From NCBI GenBank assembly GCA_900557035.1, contig USRA01000091.1, positions 1-5,880 of the forward strand: a stretch of DNA of 5,880 nucleotides, in the 5' to 3' direction. Every line of letters begins with the position of its first letter. Position 1 is the first letter of the stretch. Position numbers and translations under genes: made by a program. Origin of the DNA: an uncultured Prevotella sp. (GTDB lineage: Bacteria; Bacteroidota; Bacteroidia; Bacteroidales; Bacteroidaceae). Below, piece after piece: positions 1-5,383 of this stretch. The notes beneath the pieces were generated by a model. The model made no database searches, had not been told where the DNA came from, and saw only the letters and a list, made by a program, of their open reading frames with translations.

Positions 1-1604
1 GCAAGATTTATGCCGTGCACAAGTATGGCAACGTGACCGTTACGGAGTTGAAGCCCGATTTGAGCGGTCCGGTAGAGGGCAGCAGCAAGGTGGTGATTCC
101 TGAAGGCAATGCGATGGGTGAGGGACATCATGTGTATAAAATCAACGGCATGTACTACATCCTCTCTGCTGATTATTCGCCGATGGGCCGCATGCAGTGC
201 GCCCGAAGCAAGAGCATCTGGGGACCTTACGAAACCTGCGTAATCAGCGAGAGAGAATCCTATGGTTATGCTGCTGGATGGAGCGTAGGTAACGTGGGTA
301 TCGGTCGTTCTTTGCCGGAAGATGGTTTCAGATTCCAAAACAACCAGCCTAATGGAGTTAATCTGGGTTGTGCTACCATTCACCAAGGCGGTATCGTACA
401 GGCTCCTGATGGCAAATGGTGGGGCGTATCGATGCTGGATTTCAATGCCGTGGGTAGAACGGTATGCCTTTCGCCTGTCACATGGGTGGATGGCTGGCCT
501 TACTTCGGATTGGAGAAGAACCTGGGGCGCTCGCCTCGAACCTGGTTCAAACCGAATGATGCGGTGAAGACACCACAGGCTCCATACGATAGATGTGATG
601 ATTTCTCGGGAAAGACTTTCAAGCCGGTTTGGCAGTGGAATCATAATCCGAACGACAAGATGTGGTCGCTGAACAAGGAGCGAAAAGGATGGCTCAGATT
701 GCATTCTATGCCTGCCAAGCAGCTGCTCTGGGCAAAGAATTCGTTGACGCAACGTGCCATTGGTCCTGTATCTTATACATCTGTCAAGCTGGATGCATCC
801 CGACTGAAGATGGGGGATGAGGCTGGACTCGGTGCTATGAATACGCCATACGCTTCATTGGGCGTGATGAAGACGGAAAAGGGATTAAGCCTGAGATGCT
901 ACGACCAGAATACCAACAAGGAGGTGCTGAAACCGATTGCCAAGAACAAGGTGGTATGGTTGCGCCTTTGGGGTGATTATGATAAGAGTCTGCTGCAATA
1001 TTCCTACTCTCTTGATGGAAAGACTTGGGAGAATATCGGAGAGCAAATGCTTTCTCCTTATCAGTTGAAGACCTTCCAGGGTGTGCGTGTAGCGCTGTAT
1101 GCCTTTAACAAGGCGGGAGTGAACGGCGGCGTGGCTGATTTTGATGACTTCAAGGTGGAGGAACCGATGGCTGACAGAACAGCTAATCTGCCTATAGGAA
1201 AGACTATCCGACTCTTTAATCTTGCTGATGGTAACCTGATGAATGCTACCGGTCATGGTCTCATGCACAGCTCCTGGAACAAAAAGGAGATGAGCAATGG
1301 AGTGAAGTTTATAGTCGAAGACCGTGGACTGGGCAAGATTGTGCTGAAAACAGCAGATGGACGATATGTCTATATTGCAGGTGCTGGCTTGTCGGGCGAT
1401 GTGCGTCTTACTTCTGATGCCTCTCAGGCTGAGGAGTTTGTATGGCAGGATATGCTTTACAACCGCTGTATGCTTCTATCGTTGAAGACCCAGCGGTATG
1501 TGGGCAAGCATCCTACCGACGGCAGTCCTTATTCTGCTGATTTCCAGGGCGCTGATGCCGGTATGAAGAATGGCTGTGTCTTCTCTTGGGAAGTAGTAGA
1601 GTAA
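1..1604 (+). CDS. Glycoside hydrolase family 43 enzyme, 5'-truncated by window edge, with C-terminal beta-trefoil-like module
   Basis: This is the C-terminal part of a secreted or periplasmic GH43 enzyme, a family of mainly beta-xylosidases and alpha-L-arabinofuranosidases. The frame is open to base 3, so the GTG at 15 is an internal Val and the real start lies outside; perhaps 150-200 residues are missing, including the catalytic base Asp. Residues below count from base 15. Residues 1-175 are the end of the five-bladed propeller: GEGHHVYKINGMYYIL (35-50) carries the probable general acid E36 (bases 120-122), ARSKSIWGPYE follows, and HQGGIVQAPDGKWWGV (123-138) is the family's conserved His/DG.WW strand. 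Residues about 195-385 resemble the concanavalin-like beta-xylosidase C-terminal domain. Residues about 396-529 look like three beta-trefoil repeats of about 43 residues. The substrate cannot be read from this fragment. The gene is convergent with porT, and the stops are separated by one base. Confidence 0.88.
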   Translation, partial: KIYAVHKYGNVTVTELKPDLSGPVEGSSKVVIPEGNAMGEGHHVYKINGMYYILSADYSPMGRMQCARSKSIWGPYETCVISERESYGYAAGWSVGNVGIGRSLPEDGFRFQNNQPNGVNLGCATIHQGGIVQAPDGKWWGVSMLDFNAVGRTVCLSPVTWVDGWPYFGLEKNLGRSPRTWFKPNDAVKTPQAPYDRCDDFSGKTFKPVWQWNHNPNDKMWSLNKERKGWLRLHSMPAKQLLWAKNSLTQRAIGPVSYTSVKLDASRLKMGDEAGLGAMNTPYASLGVMKTEKGLSLRCYDQNTNKEVLKPIAKNKVVWLRLWGDYDKSLLQYSYSLDGKTWENIGEQMLSPYQLKTFQGVRVALYAFNKAGVNGGVADFDDFKVEEPMADRTANLPIGKTIRLFNLADGNLMNATGHGLMHSSWNKKEMSNGVKFIVEDRGLGKIVLKTADGRYVYIAGAGLSGDVRLTSDASQAEEFVWQDMLYNRCMLLSLKTQRYVGKHPTDGSPYSADFQGADAGMKNGCVFSWEVVE

Positions 1605-1605
1605 G

Positions 1606-2352
1606 CTATTCGAAATAGAAAGTCAATGCAATCATCTTACTGTGAGCTCCTTTTGCTGCCAAGGCATAAGGGAGCTCATTCTTGTTTTTGATGTGTTCGG
1701 GATGTTTCTTGTCGAAGGAATCTGTCAATCCATACATAAACTTGAGCTCTGGACGAAGCTTGAAGAATGGCATGTAGAAATCGCAGCCTACGCCCAGTTC
1801 GAGAAATATTTCCGATTTCTTGAGCTTGATGTAGTCTGACTTGCTGCTGTTGAGGTTCATCATCGGATTGATGCCCGCCATCACGTAAGGTCGGTGATTA
1901 TTGAACCGCTCGGCTGCGAAAATCAGGTCCATAGCGGAAGAAATGTAGGCAGTCTTCATCTCCTGATGCTGTACGATGGCGTTTCCTGCACCATCTTTCT
2001 CCAAGAGGTTATAAAAGGTGAGGTGACGAGTACCGAAGTACATGGCAGGGGCTACACGGAACTGGAAGCTTCTGTTGAGACGGAATTCTCCTAGTACGCC
2101 AACGGTGAATCCCATATCCCAACGGTCTTGATCTACAGTGACATGAGAAGGCTGCTCGATACCGTTGGCGTCGATGTATTGGGTGATTCCGGTATTCTGA
2201 AACTCAATATCCTGCGCATGTGTTCCGATGAGTACACCGAAATGGAAAGGGCGCAGATCTGTATATGGGCGATTTTCTACCGTCCTAAGCTGTGCCATGC
2301 TGCAGATACCAGTATAGAAGGCTATTAGAGCCATCAATAGGATTCTCTTCAT
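1606..2352 (-). CDS. porT: PorT-family outer-membrane beta-barrel protein
   Basis: The 248-residue product resembles PorT, an outer-membrane barrel needed for type IX secretion in Porphyromonas and relatives. I chose the ATG at 2350-2352 because it begins a clear signal peptide (MKRILLMALIAFYTGICSMA, cleavage before Q21); extending the frame upstream reaches only a TTG at 2391 and would bury the signal. The mature protein starts with the PorT-like motif ENRPYTDLRPFHFGVLIG, continues with alternating amphipathic strands (for example GFTVGVLGEFRLNRSFQFRV, then NNHRPYVMAGINPMMNL), and ends in MIALTFYFE, with the terminal aromatic typical of outer-membrane barrels. Length fits the family (about 230-250). 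It stands alone here with no other secretion gene visible. The wider 'outer membrane beta-barrel' family (OMP_b-brl_2 type) also contains proteins unrelated to type IX secretion, so the fold is surer than the role. No confident promoter or terminator was found for it. Confidence 0.8.
   Translation of the reverse strand: MKRILLMALIAFYTGICSMAQLRTVENRPYTDLRPFHFGVLIGTHAQDIEFQNTGITQYIDANGIEQPSHVTVDQDRWDMGFTVGVLGEFRLNRSFQFRVAPAMYFGTRHLTFYNLLEKDGAGNAIVQHQEMKTAYISSAMDLIFAAERFNNHRPYVMAGINPMMNLNSSKSDYIKLKKSEIFLELGVGCDFYMPFFKLRPELKFMYGLTDSFDKKHPEHIKNKNELPYALAAKGAHSKMIALTFYFE
1643..1690 (+). terminator. Intrinsic terminator of the GH43 gene, inside the 3' end of porT
   Basis: TGAGCTCC (1643-1650) pairs perfectly with GGAGCTCA (1671-1678). 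Adding TTT/AAG inside gives an 11-bp stem with one G-T wobble and a 14-base loop, which can itself fold through TGC/GCA. TTCTTGTTTTTG (1679-1690) follows on the plus strand as the U-rich tail. On the minus strand no U tract follows, so it should act only on transcripts from the hydrolase. It begins 38 bases after the hydrolase stop and lies wholly within porT codons (around NELPYALAAKGAHS). Confidence 0.6.
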
Positions 2353-2458
2353 ATATGCTATTTGTTCTTCGTTATTATTAATAAACGGCAAGGAGGGCTT
2401 CTTATTGTACTAATTTATTTCGATAATGTATAAATTGAGTAAAATCAAGAAAAAAGTC

Positions 2459-2476
2459 ATACCTATTTGTAGGTAT
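2459..2476. repeat. Perfect inverted repeat ATACCTA-TTTG-TAGGTAT, probable operator
   Basis: Two 7-bp arms, ATACCTA (2459-2465) and TAGGTAT (2470-2476), flank TTTG (2466-2469). The loop bases coincide with the best -33 element of the ferredoxin promoter, so a protein bound here should block RNA polymerase. Half-site centres are 10 bp apart, about one helical turn, as expected for a dimeric winged-helix regulator. The regulator is not in the window and I cannot name it. Confidence 0.6.
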
Positions 2477-2499
2477 CTCGAAAATAATTGTTATCTTTG
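2466..2499 (+). promoter_or_regulatory. Bacteroidota-type promoter of the ferredoxin gene
   Basis: TATCTTTG (2492-2499) matches the Bacteroidota -7 consensus TAnnTTTG exactly. TTTG (2466-2469) serves as the -33 element, with a 22-bp spacer, slightly long for the consensus. Transcription would begin near 2504-2507, giving a leader of about 75 bases before the ATG at 2582. The leader is AT-rich just before the start (AACATTTTAAATATTTAGAATT) and has no Shine-Dalgarno sequence, as is usual in this phylum. Confidence 0.7.
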
Positions 2500-2511
2500 C
2501 ACCATCAAAAG

Positions 2512-2526
2512 TAGGTAATGTACCTA
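2512..2526. repeat. Second inverted repeat TAGGTA-ATG-TACCTA, downstream of the -7 box
   Basis: TAGGTA (2512-2517) and TACCTA (2521-2526) form a perfect 6-bp dyad around ATG. The half-sites are those of the repeat at 2459-2476 but in swapped order, and the shared blocks are longer than the arms: TACCTATT occurs at 2460-2467 and 2521-2528, GTAGGTA at 2469-2475 and 2511-2517. Dyad centres are about 51.5 bp apart, close to five helical turns. It falls at about +6 to +22 of the predicted transcript, so it could be an operator or a small leader hairpin. Confidence 0.5.
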
Positions 2527-2581
2527 TTACTAGATGAGCATTTATACAGAGACATTATTAACATTTTAAATATTTAGAATT

Positions 2582-2749
2582 ATGGCATACGTAATTGGTG
2601 ACGATTGTATCGCTTGCGGTACATGTATTGACGAGTGTCCATCAGGTGCAATCTCTGAGGGCGAGAAGTATTCAATCAACCCAGATCTCTGCACAGAGTG
2701 CGGTACTTGTGCTGATGTTTGTCCTAATGAGGCAATCAGTCTTCCATAA
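2582..2749 (+). CDS. 2[4Fe-4S] bacterial-type ferredoxin, 55 aa
   Basis: A small, cytoplasmic, low-potential electron carrier of the clostridial type. The product starts MAYVIGDDCIACGTCIDECP and has two CxxCxxCxxxCP motifs: Cys9, 12, 15 and 19, then Cys37, 40, 43 and 47. In this fold the first three cysteines of one motif and the last of the other bind each cluster. The two halves are near-copies (C-x2-CGTC...CP...AIS), the internal duplication known for this family. The 55-residue length is typical. The ATG at 2582 is the only sensible start, and the first cysteine follows nine codons in. In anaerobic Bacteroidota such ferredoxins serve pyruvate:ferredoxin oxidoreductase and similar enzymes; none is adjacent, so the partner is unknown. 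The gene is a single-gene transcription unit with its own promoter, two operator-like dyads and a terminator. Confidence 0.96.
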   Translation: MAYVIGDDCIACGTCIDECPSGAISEGEKYSINPDLCTECGTCADVCPNEAISLP

Positions 2750-2789
2750 TTTATTATGGAAAGATACTTTTAGTTACAATAAAACATTG

Positions 2790-2822
2790 AGAGCGGTTTC
2801 TTTGGAATCGCTCTTTTCGTTT
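2790..2822 (+). terminator. Intrinsic terminator of the ferredoxin gene
   Basis: GAGCGGTTTC (2791-2800) pairs with GGAATCGCTC (2804-2813) across a TTT loop, giving a 10-bp stem with two G-T wobbles; A2790-T2814 adds one more pair. TTTTCGTTT follows as the U-rich tail. It begins about 40 bases after the ferredoxin stop, with no gene between, so the ferredoxin message should be short (about 300 bases). Confidence 0.85.
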
Positions 2823-2831
2823 ATGGTCTGA

Positions 2832-2908
2832 TTTGTAAGATGGCTATGGTGGGGGTTGTTATATGTGAAAAGGAAGGCTTTTTCACAAAAAGTAGGCTTT
2901 CTTACAAA
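2832..2908. repeat. Nested inverted repeats plus a short tandem-like repeat in the ferredoxin-TPR gap
   Basis: TTTGTAAGA (2832-2840) is the exact reverse complement of TCTTACAAA (2900-2908). Inside this lies GTGAAAA (2865-2871) with TTTTCAC (2880-2886). In addition, 2875-2890 (AGGCTTTTTCACAAAA) and 2894-2909 (AGGCTTTCTTACAAAA) are direct repeats matching at 14 of 16 positions, with a 19-bp period. No reading frame here is credible. The structure may be extra termination or mRNA 3'-end protection between the two convergent units, or a relic of a local duplication. Confidence 0.45.
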
Positions 2909-2910
2909 AG

Positions 2911-2950
2911 AAGAAGGGGTGAAAGCCATATCACATAGCTATCACCCCTT
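2911..2950 (-). terminator. Intrinsic terminator of the tonB-pstS-like-TPR operon
   Basis: AAGGGGTGA (2914-2922) and TCACCCCTT (2942-2950) make a perfect 9-bp GC-rich stem around a 19-base loop in which AGC/GCT can add inner pairs. On the minus strand it starts 25 bases after the TPR stop and is followed by CTTCTTTTG. The other flank is also T-rich on the plus strand (TTTAATTATGTTCTTATTT), so it may additionally stop readthrough from the ferredoxin side. Confidence 0.8.
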
Positions 2951-2974
2951 TAATTATGTTCTTATTTCGTAATT

Positions 2975-4396
2975 TTACTGTGCCTGCTGCTCCTCGTCAA
3001 GACCTAAAGCCTTCTTGGCGAGAGAGTTGTTTGGATCAAGCTTGATCAGCTTCTCGAAGTATGGCTGAGCTGTTGTCAGGTCCTTCTTAGAACCCCAGTA
3101 GATGTAACCGGCGTTCTTGTAAGCCTGCATCAGGTAGCCCTTCTCATCCTCATCATACTGCTTGCTCTCAAGTTCCTTGATAACCAATTCATAGTTAGCA
3201 AGAGCCTTGTCGTCCAACTCGTTCTGGAATGCGATGTTGGCAGCCTGGAGGTTAGCGTATGCCTTCAGCTGTGGATACTTCTCAGCGAAGCTGTTATATA
3301 CGTTGATAGCCTTATCAACGTTAGCCTCCTTCTGATCGCCACCCTTCTGAGCCTTTGCATTGTAGATCTCTGCCATCTTTACATAGTCTGATGGTGACAC
3401 GTTAGGGTTCTTATCCATATATGCCTGTGCAAATTCGATAGCCTTATCCTCGTTTCCCATACCCTTGTATGCCTCAGAGATGTACTGATATGGCTTGAAG
3501 TCTTCCTTGTTTACCTCCAGAGCCTTGTTGTACTGCTCCAAAGCCTGGTCGAACTGCTTGTTGCCAGCGAGTGCCAGACCATAGTAAGAGTAGATACTAG
3601 AGTTCTTCTTGATATCGTTGTTAGCCATAATGCTGTTAGCATACTGGAGAGCCTCAGTAAAGTTCTGAGTATCAACAGATGCACGCATAGCCAGAATCAA
3701 GAAAGCTGTATCCTTAGGATACTTCTGCATACCCTTCTTGCAAAGGTTGAGAGTTTCATCCTTCTTGTTCAATACGTATGTAGTGAAGCAGTACTCGTAG
3801 AAGATGTACTCTTCCATTGTATTCAGGTTAGCCTTAGAGAAGTTCTCATAAGCCTTGTCGTAGCTACCAATAGAATAGTAGTTGTGACCAGTTTCTGCCT
3901 CGATAGGGTAGTTCGGATCTACAGTTCTCAACTTGTTCAAAGCCTCTGCAGAAGCCTGTGGGTCAATCTTGCGGTAAACGTTAGCATAGCTGATGTAACC
4001 CTGAGGATTCTTAGGGTCCATAGTCATACAATTCTTATACCAAGAAGCAGCCTCACCACCATTGTCCTGCATAGCGTAGATATCGCCCTTGAGGATATAA
4101 GCATCACCACAACTCTTGTACTTAGCGATGACAGCATCAGCTACAGCCAGGGCATTGGTGTAGTCCTTGTTGATGACGAGAGCATTACCCAAAGCAACGA
4201 GTGCCTTAGGATCCTTCTTGTACTCCTTCTGATACTCCTTGAGAACCTTGGCAAAAGCCTTGGCATCTACGTTACCAGCCTTTAATGTTGCTTCTATTGG
4301 CTTCAGAGCATCCTTGTAGTTAACGTCCTGTGCCATTGCAGGAGCTGCCAAACCCATGACGAGCAAACCTGCTACTAAATATTTAACTGCTTTCAT
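2975..4396 (-). CDS. Exported tetratricopeptide-repeat protein
   Basis: The 473-residue protein has a clean signal peptide (MKAVKYLVAGLLVMGLAAPAMA, cleavage before Q23) and no lipobox Cys, so the mature form should be soluble in the periplasm. From about residue 60 to the C-terminus it is an array of TPR helix pairs. Clear examples are ALVALGNALVINKDYTNALA, AYILKGDIYAMQDNGGEAAS and YSYYGLALAGNKQFDQALEQ, followed by KPYQYISEAYKGMGNEDKAI and, near the end, KNAGYIYWGSKKDLTTAQPY; many end in DP or YP turns. It finishes in an acidic, Gln-rich tail (DEEQQAQ). TPR arrays are protein-binding scaffolds; no catalytic domain is seen. It is the last gene of the operon, 23 bases after the PstS-like gene, with a terminator right behind. 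The position suggests it binds a component of the TonB complex or the PstS-like lipoprotein, but the partner is inference. Confidence 0.9.
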   Translation of the reverse strand: MKAVKYLVAGLLVMGLAAPAMAQDVNYKDALKPIEATLKAGNVDAKAFAKVLKEYQKEYKKDPKALVALGNALVINKDYTNALAVADAVIAKYKSCGDAYILKGDIYAMQDNGGEAASWYKNCMTMDPKNPQGYISYANVYRKIDPQASAEALNKLRTVDPNYPIEAETGHNYYSIGSYDKAYENFSKANLNTMEEYIFYEYCFTTYVLNKKDETLNLCKKGMQKYPKDTAFLILAMRASVDTQNFTEALQYANSIMANNDIKKNSSIYSYYGLALAGNKQFDQALEQYNKALEVNKEDFKPYQYISEAYKGMGNEDKAIEFAQAYMDKNPNVSPSDYVKMAEIYNAKAQKGGDQKEANVDKAINVYNSFAEKYPQLKAYANLQAANIAFQNELDDKALANYELVIKELESKQYDEDEKGYLMQAYKNAGYIYWGSKKDLTTAQPYFEKLIKLDPNNSLAKKALGLDEEQQAQ

Positions 4397-4419
4397 AATT
4401 CTACTTTCTATCTAAACTT

Positions 4420-5379
4420 TTAACGTTTAACATTAACTGTCTTAATCGTAATATCACCTCTGTAAGGAAGCAAGCCCGTCTTGAAGAGGATAAGCTGTCC
4501 CTTAGGATTGGAAATGTAGTTGGCAAAGCTCCAAGGCAAAGCCTTATGAGGGTCAACCACGATAGCGTATATAGTTCTAACGAATGGATATCTTCCATCC
4601 AACAGGTATGCCTGGTAAGGTTTCCAGCTGTTCATAGGGGTAGCTTTCTCCTTGATGGATACCTGCATTACATGAATATTCTTCTTAAAGGTTGTGTTGG
4701 TGGAATCGCGTCGGTCGTTCAACCAATTCGATCCGATAACACCGATAGAACCTGGATTCTGGTCAACGAAGTCAATGACCTGCTTGCTTGTTTTGGCAGC
4801 CATTATCTTCGCACCCATCTTTTCGCCGTGTAGAACAGAATCTACTACGAAGTTGGTGGTTGCAGAGCGGGTATTATCAAATATGACCTCGATATCACCT
4901 CTCTTGGATCCAGGAACAATATCACTCCATTGGGTCGCCTTTCCTGTAAGAACACGCTTGATGTCATTCACTGTGATGCAAGTATCGGTATTGTTCTTGT
5001 TGACAATGAATGCCAGACCATCGTATCCGATAGGGAAAACGGAAGGAATCACATTGCTCTTCGACTTCAAGTATGCAATCTCACTATCTTTCAGATTACG
5101 GGTAGTAAAGAGGAGTGCTGTCTTGAAATCCTTGATCATCTGAAGTCCAGTGACTTCATCTGTGTATTTTGGTTTGAGCTTGGCCTTTGGGTACTCGAAC
5201 TCAAACTGACTTCTTTCTTCGTCAATGATAGGACTCAAACTCTCATCAGCCACAAACTCAATTGTGCCCGAAGTAGGAGTATCAGTTCTACCATCTTTGG
5301 CTTTCTTCTCGCCACAAGACGAGAAGAAAGCCATTGATAGTACTGTTAATCCTATATAAATATAAGATATTCTTTTCAT
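4420..5379 (-). CDS. PstS-like periplasmic-binding-protein lipoprotein
   Basis: The 319-residue product is a type II periplasmic binding protein in the PstS-like family. The ATG at 5377-5379 is chosen because it gives a lipoprotein signal (MKRISYIYIGLTVLSMAFFS, then SC) with Cys22 as the lipidated residue; a longer frame starts only at a TTG within tonB (5511). The residues after Cys22 (GEKKAK) are basic rather than the acidic signal for surface export, so it probably faces the periplasm. Family marks are IGYDGLAFIVNKNN (117-130) and ITVNDIKRVLTGKATQW (135-151), followed by IGVIGSNWL (212-220) and a C-terminal FANYISNPKGQLILFKTG (285-302). The usual phosphate-loop motifs are altered: ADESLSP (44-50) stands where GSSTV.P is expected, and NTRSATTNF (169-177) where R.DGSGT is expected. 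The ligand may therefore not be phosphate. It starts 4 bases after tonB, and no pstCAB genes are visible. Confidence 0.85.
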   Translation of the reverse strand: MKRISYIYIGLTVLSMAFFSSCGEKKAKDGRTDTPTSGTIEFVADESLSPIIDEERSQFEFEYPKAKLKPKYTDEVTGLQMIKDFKTALLFTTRNLKDSEIAYLKSKSNVIPSVFPIGYDGLAFIVNKNNTDTCITVNDIKRVLTGKATQWSDIVPGSKRGDIEVIFDNTRSATTNFVVDSVLHGEKMGAKIMAAKTSKQVIDFVDQNPGSIGVIGSNWLNDRRDSTNTTFKKNIHVMQVSIKEKATPMNSWKPYQAYLLDGRYPFVRTIYAIVVDPHKALPWSFANYISNPKGQLILFKTGLLPYRGDITIKTVNVKR

Positions 5380-5383
5380 TCTA

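Noticed and set aside
885..1268. A 127-codon minus-strand frame within the GH43 gene
   Set aside because: It is antisense to well-conserved hydrolase sequence, has no promoter or start context, and its predicted protein resembles no family I know.
2353..2391. A longer porT N-terminus starting at TTG 2391
   Set aside because: It adds 13 polar residues before a clean signal peptide, and ATG 2352 gives the usual family start.
2595..2831. A 78-codon plus-strand reading frame overlapping the ferredoxin gene
   Set aside because: It is out of frame with the unmistakable ferredoxin, runs through the ferredoxin terminator, and its translation has no recognisable composition or motif.
3884..4285. A 133-codon plus-strand frame antisense to the TPR gene
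   Set aside because: It is a by-product of the biased codon use of the TPR gene read backwards (Leu/Ser/Ile-rich) and has no independent support.
4694..5143. Long plus-strand frames (95-149 codons) antisense to the PstS-like gene
   Set aside because: They overlap one another in different frames and lie over conserved binding-protein motifs, as expected of shadow frames.
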